Virus record (IMG/VR): IMGVR_UViG_3300025000_000065
Coordinates: 1 to 64,000 of that record
Reading direction: 5' to 3' (one strand)
Length of the DNA: 64,000 nt
Source: a virus
Position 1 is the stretch's first letter. Every line of letters begins with the position of its first letter. The translations under genes and the position numbers were made by a program. Shown here in pieces: positions 24,347 through 31,525 of this stretch. The notes under the pieces were generated by a model. That model did no database searches and was not told the origin of the DNA. It was given only the letters and a program-made list of their open reading frames with translations.

Positions 24347-24424
24347 ATGACAAGTATGCTTGGAGCGTTTTTATTGATGTTGTTTGGAATTATAATTAGT
24401 GGAATGAAAAAAAAAGTAAAATAA
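24347..24424 (+). CDS. Tiny membrane peptide (25 aa)
   Basis: AAAAGGAG site. One hydrophobic helix (MLGAFLLMLFGIIISG) and a KKKVK end. Last gene of the dense small-gene array. Confidence 0.45.
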   Translation: MTSMLGAFLLMLFGIIISGMKKKVK

Positions 24425-24445
24425 CAGAAAAGGAGAAATAAAAAC

Positions 24446-24742
24446 ATGAAATTAAACCCATTTGGTAATAACAAAAATAAACAGTTGGTCAAACAATTAC
24501 AAGAACTTAAAGCAGAAATTTTGAGAAATTCTTTGATCCCAAGAATTCGTTATCAGGGTTTTATTGTTAGAGATAGGAAAACCAAACAAGCTTTAGGTGG
24601 AAAAAATATTTCTGGATTTTTTGTTTATTTAGATAAAGAATTGGCTCAACAACAATTAGATAGTATAATGAAATCATCTAAAGAAAAATATGAAGTTTTT
24701 CCCGTAGATGTTGTTTATACCGAAGAAAGACAGGAACAATGA
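24446..24742 (+). CDS. Hypothetical protein (98 aa)
   Basis: AAAAGGAGAAA site. Helical N-terminus with Lys/Gln, then YQGFIVRDRKTKQALGGKNISGFFVY. Unknown. Confidence 0.5.
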   Translation: MKLNPFGNNKNKQLVKQLQELKAEILRNSLIPRIRYQGFIVRDRKTKQALGGKNISGFFVYLDKELAQQQLDSIMKSSKEKYEVFPVDVVYTEERQEQ

Positions 24743-24969
24743 GAATTATATTTTATGATCAAAAAGAAGACGATAACAGTGAAATGACAATTGATCAGCT
24801 AATCCAATATTTACAAGTGATCAAATTAGAATGGGGAGGCGAGTGCATTATGGGACTTCCTCAAGAATTTCAAGATGATGATGGAGAAACAGTAAGATGG
24901 AATGCTTCAATTAGCAACATTGAAATTGAAACTTCATTACCTGATAAAACGGAAATTTTATTATATTGA
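24739..24969 (+). CDS. Hypothetical protein (76 aa)
   Basis: Start overlaps the previous stop (ATGA). Acidic; probable beta-strand C-terminus (ASISNIEIETSLPDKTEILLY). Confidence 0.5.
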   Translation: MRIIFYDQKEDDNSEMTIDQLIQYLQVIKLEWGGECIMGLPQEFQDDDGETVRWNASISNIEIETSLPDKTEILLY

Positions 24970-24985
24970 AAGGAATATAAAAATA

Positions 24986-26056
24986 ATGGATAGAAAATTA
25001 GCCAGTGTTCAAAAAATTATTGATATTTCTCCAATAGAAGGAGCAGATAGAATTGAAGTTGCTACTGTTCTAGGTTGGAAATGTGTTGTTGCTAAAAAAG
25101 ATAATTTTAATGTTGGGGATCTTATAGTTTATTTTGAAATTGATTCCATTCTTCCAGATCTTCCCATGTTTGAATTTATGAAGGACAGAAAATATAAAGT
25201 AAAAACTATTAAATTACGAAAACAAATTAGTCAAGGATTAGTGATGCCGTTATCAATTCTTCCAGATAAAAATTGGAAAGAAGGAGATGATGTAACAAAC
25301 GTTTTAAGAGTTACAAAACATGATCCTCAAGCAGAACAGGAAGAACGAGAAACTAACATTAAAAAAAGTCAATTAGAAAGATGGCTTCGTAAACAGAAAT
25401 GGTATAGAAAATTATTTCCTAAAAAAAGAAGTGGTTTTCCTAATTGGATTAAGAAAACAGACGAAGATAGAATTCAATTATTTCCAAATTATTATTATCA
25501 TTGGAAAGATTTAAAATTTATTGTTACCGAAAAGGTTGATGGACAATCTTTAACTGTTTTTATTGTAAAAAATAAAAAACTTTTTTTCCGAAATAATATA
25601 GAATTTGGAGTTTGCAGTAGAAACTTAAAATTAAATAAACCGAATAACAGTTCCTGGTGGACAGTTGCCAAATATGCAAGATTAAAAGAAAAATTACTAC
25701 AAATTCCATTTAGTAAAACCATTGTTCTTCAAGGAGAAATTTTAGGACAGGGAATTCAGGGAAATAAATATAAGATCAGCGGATATAAGTTATATATTTT
25801 CAATTTAATTGTTGATGGGAAAATCATTGATAGCATTGCTGCAAAAGAAATTCTGGATAAATTAAATCTCAAATTTGTTCCCATTTTAGAAAAAGATTTT
25901 TCTTTATTTCCTACAATGCAGGAAATGGTTGATTACGCAAAAGGAAAGAGTGTATTATTCGATACTCTAAGAGAGGGATTGGTTCTTAGGAATTATGAAA
26001 ACAATATTAGTTTTAAGGTTATTAATCCTGAATTTCTTTTGAAAAACGATGTATAA
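24986..26056 (+). CDS. RNA ligase, Rnl5 (DraRnl)-like
   Basis: 356 aa from ATG 24986, chosen by AAAGGAATAT; the frame runs on upstream through the previous gene. Residues 1-110 form the N-terminal OB domain of this family (KLASVQKIIDISPIEGADRIEVATVLGWKCVV). Nucleotidyltransferase motifs follow: TEKVDG with Lys183 as AMP acceptor, QGEILGQGIQGN (249-260), REGLVLRN (329-336) and SFKVINPEFL (342-351). DraRnl seals nicks with RNA 3'-OH ends on a bridging strand. Phage copies often repair host tRNA or anticodon-nuclease damage; no polynucleotide kinase is visible nearby. Confidence 0.8.
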   Translation: MDRKLASVQKIIDISPIEGADRIEVATVLGWKCVVAKKDNFNVGDLIVYFEIDSILPDLPMFEFMKDRKYKVKTIKLRKQISQGLVMPLSILPDKNWKEGDDVTNVLRVTKHDPQAEQEERETNIKKSQLERWLRKQKWYRKLFPKKRSGFPNWIKKTDEDRIQLFPNYYYHWKDLKFIVTEKVDGQSLTVFIVKNKKLFFRNNIEFGVCSRNLKLNKPNNSSWWTVAKYARLKEKLLQIPFSKTIVLQGEILGQGIQGNKYKISGYKLYIFNLIVDGKIIDSIAAKEILDKLNLKFVPILEKDFSLFPTMQEMVDYAKGKSVLFDTLREGLVLRNYENNISFKVINPEFLLKNDV

Positions 26057-26074
26057 TAAAACGATGATTTTATT
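26055..26074. repeat. 20-bp dyad element, centre CGATGA
   Basis: Exact arms, starting in the stop codon of the RNA ligase gene, 22 nt before ATG 26096. Confidence 0.75.
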
Positions 26075-26095
26075 TGGAAAAAGTGTGAATTAAAA

Positions 26096-26311
26096 ATGAC
26101 AAAAATAAAAGATGTAACTAATAATGTAGTTTTTGGAAACAACGATGATGAAGCCTTACCAGTATTGAAATGTGTTTGTGGTCATAGATTTCAATCTTGG
26201 GATTTTATTATCAGTGTGTATGAAGAAGATCCATATCAATGTCCTAAATGTAGTGCTAAATTATTTTTTGGAAGTTCAATTACAGTTTATCAAATCGAAG
26301 AGGAAGAATGA
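26096..26311 (+). CDS. Zinc-ribbon protein (71 aa)
   Basis: CVCGH (residues about 27-31) and CPKC (about 50-53) make a C-x-C/C-x-x-C zinc ribbon. Acidic tail. Overlaps the next start by 4 nt. Confidence 0.55.
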   Translation: MTKIKDVTNNVVFGNNDDEALPVLKCVCGHRFQSWDFIISVYEEDPYQCPKCSAKLFFGSSITVYQIEEEE

Positions 26312-26481
26312 AAAAACTCGAAGATGAAGAATTATATAAAAAATTAAATACAATAAGAACTCATCTAATTGTTCTTTTATCACAATATCAACCATATCAA
26401 TATAGAAGATTGATAGAGTGTTTAGATATTCTTTGTGATATAATGGAATTAGATCCAAATAAGAATTATGAATCGGATTAA
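26308..26481 (+). CDS. Hypothetical helical protein (57 aa)
   Basis: Coupled ATGA start after GAGGAAG. All-helical (LYKKLNTIRTHLIVLLSQY...). Ends where a dyad element starts. Confidence 0.5.
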   Translation: MKKLEDEELYKKLNTIRTHLIVLLSQYQPYQYRRLIECLDILCDIMELDPNKNYESD

Positions 26482-26500
26482 ATAAAAGGATTATTTTATT
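26481..26500. repeat. 20-bp dyad element, centre GGATTA
   Basis: Exact arms. The ribosome site AAAAGGA of the next gene lies in the first arm and loop, and the second arm touches ATG 26501. Confidence 0.75.
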
Positions 26501-26791
26501 ATGATAAAAAAAGATGATGCAAAAAAAATAATTATAGAATATTATTATGTTTATGATTCTTGTTATAGGGGAAATGTTGGTAGTGAACATGATGGTTTTC
26601 CAAGAGGAAGTGGTATATATAATACTTTTAAAAAATCAAATGCACAAAGAATGGTTGATATAATGAATGTTGTTGCGGAAAAAGAAAATAAATTAAAATT
26701 ACAAATTGGAAAAGAAAGCATAATGTTAGACGCCTTGAACATTGAAAATATGTCTGATGAAGAAATTATAAAATGGGTAAAAAATAAATAA
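26501..26791 (+). CDS. Hypothetical protein (96 aa)
   Basis: Start abuts a dyad element. Contains GNVGSEHDGFPRGSGIYNTF and a helical C-terminus. Unknown. Confidence 0.5.
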   Translation: MIKKDDAKKIIIEYYYVYDSCYRGNVGSEHDGFPRGSGIYNTFKKSNAQRMVDIMNVVAEKENKLKLQIGKESIMLDALNIENMSDEEIIKWVKNK

Positions 26792-26824
26792 AAAAATTTT
26801 TATTATAAAAAGAGGATAAATAAA

Positions 26825-27175
26825 ATGGAAGAAACTATTGTAGAAACAAAAATTTATAAATCAAGATTGGCTTCTCACTCTGACACAGAAGAACATATTT
26901 TATTAACCACTAATTCTAACAATGTTGATAATGATTTTTTAATTGTATGTACATCTGAAACAATACCATCATTAATAGAACTTTCTGATAAATTAAGAAA
27001 TCATGATTGGACATTTGAAATGTCAGATGATCATCGATATTGGAGTGCTGGAAATGCCGAAATGAATACAATACGTGGTCAAATTCTTCAATATGGAACT
27101 GGTGGAAAAAAATTATTGGATTTCTTTTATCCAGAGAATAATAGCGGTTGCCATAGTAAAAATAGTTATCTTTAA
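26825..27175 (+). CDS. Hypothetical protein (116 aa)
   Basis: AAGAGGATAAA site. Contains MSDDHRYWSAGNAEMNTIRGQI, a polar segment with two His near a Trp. Unknown. Confidence 0.5.
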   Translation: MEETIVETKIYKSRLASHSDTEEHILLTTNSNNVDNDFLIVCTSETIPSLIELSDKLRNHDWTFEMSDDHRYWSAGNAEMNTIRGQILQYGTGGKKLLDFFYPENNSGCHSKNSYL

Positions 27176-27200
27176 AAGCAAAAAATATAGATAAGGAGAA

Positions 27201-27419
27201 ATGATGGATAGATCAACATTTTGGACTGGATATTTTGTTTATGCTGTAATTCAAGGAATGATAATTATGGCTAGATTAGTAAAATTGATTGAAATATCTT
27301 GGTGGTTAGTTTTTATTCCAACTATTTTAATATTTCTTAGTGCGTTTGTTTTTTTAGTTTATCTTAGTTTTGTTTATAATTTAAGAATCGAAAAAGACGA
27401 TAAAGAAAGTAGGGTATGA
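27201..27419 (+). CDS. Two-pass membrane protein (72 aa)
   Basis: AAGGAGAA site. Two hydrophobic helices at about 9-25 and 34-57, with a charged end (RIEKDDKESRV). Overlaps the next start. Could be a small holin-like or transport-associated protein, no specific evidence. Confidence 0.5.
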   Translation: MMDRSTFWTGYFVYAVIQGMIIMARLVKLIEISWWLVFIPTILIFLSAFVFLVYLSFVYNLRIEKDDKESRV

Positions 27420-27769
27420 TGAACGTAACCAATATTGTAGTGGATGAATTGCCGGAATATGGTTGTGATGATTGCCAAATTAGAAAACCATCTATATCTA
27501 GAAGCGGTTACGATATTTTTATGTGTTCTGCTGTTAATGAAGATGTAACAGAGCATACTGAGAATGCTACACGTCCCTCATGGTGTCCCCTGGTTGTTGA
27601 GGTTCCCGAAGTGTGCGAGTGGAAAAAGGAAGATAAAGCGACTAATGGGAATTATGATATTTATGTATCACCACATTATCCATACATTTATGTATCAAGT
27701 ATAGATCACAATATTCCAACTTTTTGTAGAGATTGTGGCAAGCGTATCAAGTATGTGGAGGAGGAGTGA
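27416..27769 (+). CDS. Cys-rich zinc-binding protein (117 aa)
   Basis: First gene of a coupled operon. CDDC (residues about 17-20), a later Cys and RPSWCPL, then CRDCGKR near the end (about 105-111): two likely zinc sites. The RPxWCPL arrangement recurs in phage proteins of unknown role. Confidence 0.55.
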   Translation: MMNVTNIVVDELPEYGCDDCQIRKPSISRSGYDIFMCSAVNEDVTEHTENATRPSWCPLVVEVPEVCEWKKEDKATNGNYDIYVSPHYPYIYVSSIDHNIPTFCRDCGKRIKYVEEE

Positions 27770-27993
27770 TGGATATAGAACAAATTGTATGGGACGAAAG
27801 AAAAATAAAACTTATTGAAAAGCAATTAGGAGAAGGATCTGTTTCATATGAAGTTGGAAGAGTTTATACAAAAATCGTTGCATATTGGGAAGTTGTTCCG
27901 TGGATTGCAGTTTATAAGGGTGATGAAATATTCGCTAGAATGGACGCTACAAACTGCGTGATCATTTACGCAGAAAAAGAAAGTGAGGAGTGA
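27769..27993 (+). CDS. Hypothetical protein (74 aa)
   Basis: GGAGGAG site with TGATG overlap to the previous gene, so ATG 27769 is chosen. Soluble beta-rich protein, not recognised. Confidence 0.5.
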   Translation: MDIEQIVWDERKIKLIEKQLGEGSVSYEVGRVYTKIVAYWEVVPWIAVYKGDEIFARMDATNCVIIYAEKESEE

Positions 27994-28271
27994 TGAGCAC
28001 AAATAGCGACCCGATGGTCAAATGTTCTATATGTGGTTTTCTTTATTATCACTATACAAATATAGTATGTCCTCGTTGTAACTTCGATAACCAAAATATT
28101 TCGCAAAACGAATCATTAGACGCTCTCACCGCTACCATAGCGCAACGTGATGCGGAGATTGAAAGGCTGAGGGGAGTGTTGAAAGAGATAGCAACACATG
28201 ACTTAGATGTGTGGGCATGTGAGATTTGTAGGATTGCACAACAAGCATTGGAGGATGTGAATGATGAATAA
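27993..28271 (+). CDS. Zinc ribbon plus coiled-coil protein (92 aa)
   Basis: GAGGAGTGATG coupling. CSIC and CPRC (residues about 12-34) form a zinc ribbon; residues 50-75 are coiled coil (IAQRDAEIERLRGVLKEIA). The C-terminal part is paralogous to the next gene. Confidence 0.55.
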   Translation: MSTNSDPMVKCSICGFLYYHYTNIVCPRCNFDNQNISQNESLDALTATIAQRDAEIERLRGVLKEIATHDLDVWACEICRIAQQALEDVNDE

Positions 28272-28506
28272 GTTTACAAAAGCATGGTTAGATGCAAACA
28301 AGAATAATTTCGGAGAGCAATTACCAAATGAAGCTGAATTACAAGAACAGATAAACAATAAGGATGCGGAGATTGAGAGGTTGAGGGAAGCGTTGAAGGA
28401 AATATGGGATCTAACTCACAATAAACAAAAAATTAGATTGATAGACGCTCTCATTGAGATTGATATTGTTATAAAACAAGCCATAGAAGAGGTGAACAAT
28501 GACTAA
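28261..28506 (+). CDS. Coiled-coil protein (81 aa), paralogue of its neighbour
   Basis: GGAGG site in the previous gene. Shares the DAEIERLR-LKEI segment and AxEEVN ending with 27993-28271, so a tandem duplication. Overlaps the next start. Unknown role. Confidence 0.5.
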   Translation: MMNKFTKAWLDANKNNFGEQLPNEAELQEQINNKDAEIERLREALKEIWDLTHNKQKIRLIDALIEIDIVIKQAIEEVNND

Positions 28507-28699
28507 CAAAATAATGTGTGTGCTTATGGAATGGAACGGAGGGGATACCCTTATTGTCAGAGTAGAGGATTGGAAAGATTTTGTTACAGAAATAGACTGC
28601 CTTCTTATTGATGGTGAAGCAGGCGATACGTTTTCTATTACATTAATGGAGAACAGTGAAAAAGAACTTGACAATTTACCAGAATTTGAAGGGTGGTGA
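28499..28699 (+). CDS. Hypothetical protein (66 aa)
   Basis: GAGGTGAACAATG start. Compact acidic protein (VLMEWNGGDTLIVRVEDWKDFV). Unknown. Confidence 0.5.
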   Translation: MTNKIMCVLMEWNGGDTLIVRVEDWKDFVTEIDCLLIDGEAGDTFSITLMENSEKELDNLPEFEGW

Positions 28700-28702
28700 A
28701 CA

Positions 28703-28789
28703 ATGACTGAATTTATTATGAAACATCAATTTGAAATTGGGTATCTTCTAGGTGTTGCAACAACTTTGATAATTACTTATTTAGTTTAG
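28703..28789 (+). CDS. Tiny membrane peptide (28 aa)
   Basis: GGTGGTGAACA leader. One hydrophobic helix (GYLLGVATTLIITYLV). Stop lies in the ribosome site of the next gene. Confidence 0.45.
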   Translation: MTEFIMKHQFEIGYLLGVATTLIITYLV

Positions 28790-28797
28790 GAGGAATA

Positions 28798-29295
28798 ATG
28801 ATTGAATTTACGAAAGAATGGATTGAGGAACAAAAAAAATTGCTAAACCGTATCTCTCCACTTCCGTGGAAAGCCTGTGATTGTGGAAAGTGTGGTCAAG
28901 TATCAAACAAAATTGATTGTGTTGCTAAAGCAACCATTGGTGATTGGGGTGATGATTACCCTTCCATAAGACGTATAGGAGGTTCAATCGAGGGGAGATT
29001 TGAAACGTACATGGAGCAAATAACTTATGGTTCTGTGTCAAAGGACGAAGGAATAGCGAACGCAAAATATATTGCCGAAGCCTGTAATAACTATCCGAAA
29101 GCCATTGACGAAATCCTACGTCTCCAATCACGTGTGCAGGAACTGGAAGAATCCTTGCATGACCAGATTAAAGAAGACGCTGATCGAATAGCCTACCGAG
29201 ATAAACGCATAGTAGAACTGGAAGCTGAGTTAATGTTCTATCAAATGGAATGCCCTGACCTTATTGGAAGATACCAACCACAAAAGGAGGAATGA
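28798..29295 (+). CDS. Ead/Ea22-like phage protein (165 aa)
   Basis: AGGAGGAATA site. The N-terminal half follows the phage Ead/Ea22-type pattern SPLPWKA...GIANAKYIAEACNNYPKAIDEIL; the rest (105-150) is coiled coil. Role unknown; such genes mark phage accessory operons. Codon use is less AT-biased than in the window at large. Confidence 0.6.
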   Translation: MIEFTKEWIEEQKKLLNRISPLPWKACDCGKCGQVSNKIDCVAKATIGDWGDDYPSIRRIGGSIEGRFETYMEQITYGSVSKDEGIANAKYIAEACNNYPKAIDEILRLQSRVQELEESLHDQIKEDADRIAYRDKRIVELEAELMFYQMECPDLIGRYQPQKEE

Positions 29296-29489
29296 TGTTA
29301 AGAAGATGGTTAATGAATATTAGATGGGCTATCATCAAATTAATTGCTGGTAATAACACAATAATAATAAATTGTACTTTTCAATGTGATGGGCTAAAAG
29401 AAGGATGGAGTATTAGTAATCCAAATAATCCAGAAAGAAGTCTTGTTTTATATGGCAGAAAATTACAGGAAAGTGAGGAATGCCGATGA
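29292..29489 (+). CDS. Hypothetical protein (65 aa)
   Basis: AAGGAGGAATG coupling. Possible N-terminal hydrophobic helix (NIRWAIIKLIAG), then a small beta part. Unknown. Confidence 0.5.
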   Translation: MMLRRWLMNIRWAIIKLIAGNNTIIINCTFQCDGLKEGWSISNPNNPERSLVLYGRKLQESEECR

Positions 29490-29704
29490 GTGAATTTCCA
29501 ATGAAATTAATTGGTAAAGAATTGCCTATCAGTATTGTGTATCAATATGAGGATGAAATACCAGAGAACATAAATGACATAATTTATAGCGCTATGTTTA
29601 AGTCAAGTTATGTTGATTTTTGTCGCATATTTCCAGTGTTAAAAATTAATGGTAGATACTTTTATCTTATTGAACAATGTGATGCAATCAATGACGGTGA
29701 ATAA
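29480..29704 (+). CDS. Hypothetical protein (74 aa)
   Basis: GTGAGGA site; ATG 29480 or 29486. Overlaps both neighbours. Mixed alpha/beta, not recognised. Confidence 0.5.
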   Translation: MPMSEFPMKLIGKELPISIVYQYEDEIPENINDIIYSAMFKSSYVDFCRIFPVLKINGRYFYLIEQCDAINDGE

Positions 29705-29802
29705 TGGTCATATTAACAAGAGTTGAATTTGTTATGATATTGTTTGGATTTTTCTTGGCTGGATATTGGTTAAAATATGTTTTGGAGAATAGGAGAAAAT
29801 AA
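29704..29802 (+). CDS. Small membrane peptide (32 aa)
   Basis: Start overlaps previous stop. One hydrophobic helix (VMILFGFFLAGYWLKY) and basic end. Confidence 0.45.
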   Translation: MVILTRVEFVMILFGFFLAGYWLKYVLENRRK

Positions 29803-29930
29803 TGACTCATTTCTGGATTGGATTCATTTGTTTTGTTGTTGGCGTGATTGTAGGTTGTGTTGTCATATTTAGTGTTTCATTATATGTTGCGACTAGAAAT
29901 GAAGATAAGATATTTATTGATAGAGAGTAA
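29802..29930 (+). CDS. Small membrane protein (42 aa)
   Basis: TAATG overlap with the previous gene, AGGAGAAAA site. One long hydrophobic helix (WIGFICFVVGVIVGCVVIFSV), charged tail. Confidence 0.45.
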   Translation: MTHFWIGFICFVVGVIVGCVVIFSVSLYVATRNEDKIFIDRE

Positions 29931-29932
29931 TG

Positions 29933-30100
29933 ATGAAAGTTATCAAATCGATTATTCATTTTTTGAAGTGCCACTATGGTTATCACGAATTTATGAACAA
30001 TGTTCCTGTTTGTACTTGGTGCAGATATAATGCTCATGCATTAAGTGGTGGAAAATTTAGAAAAAAACTATGGCTATCAGATTTCAGAAAGAGAAGGTGA
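29933..30100 (+). CDS. Small Cys/His protein (55 aa)
   Basis: Begins at the overlapping stop of its neighbour. CHYGYHEF and CTWCR give a probable zinc site; basic end (KKLWLSDFRKRR). Unknown. Confidence 0.45.
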   Translation: MKVIKSIIHFLKCHYGYHEFMNNVPVCTWCRYNAHALSGGKFRKKLWLSDFRKRR

Positions 30101-30373
30101 ATGATGTTTTGGATTGGATTGTATATTTTGCTTATAGTATTATTCGTGTTGTAGTGGAGAGCAACATATTATCGGACGCCAGACGAAGAAGCTCTTGATA
30201 TTAAGAAAGAAACCAAATATTGGAGAAAAGAAACAATACGAAAAAGGGAATTTGATAAAGATTGGAAAGAATATGTAAAGCGTATGAAAATTATATTGTA
30301 TGGCAATGGCAATTCACTTAAGTCAAAAAGTATAATAAACGCTAATTGTAAAATAGATAAGGAGATAAAATGA
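30101..30373 (+). pseudogene. Membrane-anchored protein frame broken by TAG
   Basis: ATG 30101 starts a 17-residue hydrophobic segment, then TAG at 30152-30154. The same frame continues for 72 codons as a charged domain (TYYRTPDEEALDIKKETKYWRKE...) and ends in an ATGA overlap with the next gene, the spacing of an intact gene. Either a recent nonsense mutation, a sequencing error, or readthrough. Confidence 0.5.
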
Positions 30374-30522
30374 AAAAAGTATTTGCACTGTTATTGACGT
30401 TAGTCATGTTGGTCAGCATCTTTTCAGATGTGTCAGCAGGTGGGGATAAGGTTCGTGGCGATAAGGGTACTGGTGATGTTAATCAGCACCAGGTAATGAA
30501 TCCTCCACCATTCCAACCATAA
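30370..30522 (+). CDS. Small secreted peptide precursor (50 aa)
   Basis: GGAGATAAA site. MKKVFALLLTLVMLVSIFSDVSA is a classical signal peptide (basic start, hydrophobic core, V-S-A cleavage site), leaving a mature peptide of about 27 residues, Gly/Asp/Lys-rich, ending MNPPPFQP. No cysteine, so not a lipoprotein. Codon use is richer in GC than its surroundings. It ends the coupled operon and is followed by a strong terminator. Role unknown; a signalling or envelope peptide is speculation. Confidence 0.55.
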   Translation: MKKVFALLLTLVMLVSIFSDVSAGGDKVRGDKGTGDVNQHQVMNPPPFQP

Positions 30523-30546
30523 ATTTTGTATTTCAAAAGGTAAAAT

Positions 30547-30581
30547 AAAAACCCTTGATGGGTCTGGCATTAAGGGTTTTT
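30547..30581 (+). terminator. Intrinsic terminator
   Basis: AAAAACCCTT and AAGGGTTTTT arms (30547-30556, 30572-30581), 15-nt loop, U tract. Ends the accessory operon. Confidence 0.8.
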
Positions 30582-30643
30582 AGGAAGTATATATAGTGTT
30601 TGTCTTGTATCTAAACATTGAGTCAGAACAATAAAAAAAAATG

Positions 30644-30663
30644 AATAAAATGATTATTTTATT
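30644..30663. repeat. 20-bp dyad element, centre TGATTA
   Basis: Exact arms, followed by AGGAGAAATA and ATG 30674. Confidence 0.75.
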
Positions 30664-30673
30664 AGGAGAAATA

Positions 30674-30982
30674 ATGCCAAATCAAGATGTTATTGATAGA
30701 TATTTTAAATATAAAACAGAAGGGTATGAGATTGATCAAGATTATATTCAATATAGAACATCAATAGATAATAATTCATTCGGATCAATTTGTATCGAAG
30801 TTCTTGAAAAAGATAAACCCATTCATACTTCATTGAAATTATGGTTTGATAGAAAAACAAGTCTTGATATAATAAATAAATTAATTAAATGTTTAGCTGA
30901 TTATCCAGAAGATCAAAAAGCTAGAATTCAAAATGGTTTTGATTGTTCTTGTAAAACACGAATCGAGCATGAAGCCAAATAA
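30674..30982 (+). CDS. Hypothetical protein (102 aa)
   Basis: ATG 30674 is chosen for its AGGAG site; the open frame to 30641 would translate the dyad element. Contains RYFKYKTEGYEIDQDYIQYRTS and a Cys pair in FDCSCKTR. Unknown. Confidence 0.5.
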   Translation: MPNQDVIDRYFKYKTEGYEIDQDYIQYRTSIDNNSFGSICIEVLEKDKPIHTSLKLWFDRKTSLDIINKLIKCLADYPEDQKARIQNGFDCSCKTRIEHEAK

Positions 30983-31025
30983 TAAAAAATAAACAACTAC
31001 ACGAAAAATAAACAAGGAGTAAAAA

Positions 31026-31217
31026 TTGGTTAAAAAAACTACCACCAGTATTGTCCTAAAAAAAGTACAGAAAAATCCAGAAATCTTAAAGCAAGCAATT
31101 GAAAATTTATCTTTGGCAGTCAATATTTTAGAGTTTATAGGATCAGAGAATATTGCGTATAGAAAAACAATTAAGAAAATCGTTGAAGATTGGGATGAAT
31201 GGATGGTAGAAAAATAA
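31026..31217 (+). CDS. Hypothetical helical protein (63 aa)
   Basis: TTG start after AAGGAGTAAA. All-helical, with Lys-rich N-terminus. Unknown. Confidence 0.5.
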   Translation: MVKKTTTSIVLKKVQKNPEILKQAIENLSLAVNILEFIGSENIAYRKTIKKIVEDWDEWMVEK

Positions 31218-31218
31218 A

Positions 31219-31413
31219 ATGTAGAATCAAATTATATTTATAGAAAAAAATAATTTAACTAATTTATTAGAAGAAAATATTAACACACTAAAGGGTTTGT
31301 TAAAATCTGAGATAATGTTTATAGATAATTTAAAAAATTTAAATAAATATTTATTGTGTAAAGGAAATTGTGGCACAATATTTTTTGGAATTGGTAAAAT
31401 TAATATTGAATAA
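31219..31413 (+). pseudogene. Small protein frame with TAG as codon 2
   Basis: ATG 31219 is followed at once by TAG, then 62 open codons (NQIIFIEKNNLTNLLEENINTLK in two stretches) to TAA 31411. Length and position fit a gene inactivated by one base change, or one with a different start. Confidence 0.35.
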
Positions 31414-31446
31414 AAAACGACTTTATTATTAAATAAAAATTGCCTA

Positions 31447-31475
31447 TTGACAAATCCAATAATATTTCGTATTAT
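31447..31475 (+). promoter_or_regulatory. Sigma70-like promoter
   Basis: TTGACA (31447-31452), 17 bp, TATTAT (31470-31475); 51 nt before the 31526 gene. Confidence 0.65.
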
Positions 31476-31525
31476 ATTAGAGTAAGTATAAAAAACATAT
31501 AAAATAAGAAAGGATAAAGTAAAAA

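Noticed and set aside
25498-25722. Minus-strand frame inside the RNA ligase gene
   Set aside because: Shadow of the ligase coding sequence.
28925-29131. Minus-strand frame opposite the Ead-like gene
   Set aside because: No ribosome site; all neighbouring genes are tightly coupled on the plus strand.
30101-31413. Genome-wide reassignment of TAG to an amino acid
   Set aside because: TAG ends many genes exactly before conserved leaders or promoters (for example 8236, 12853, 13290, 60428), so it works as a stop.
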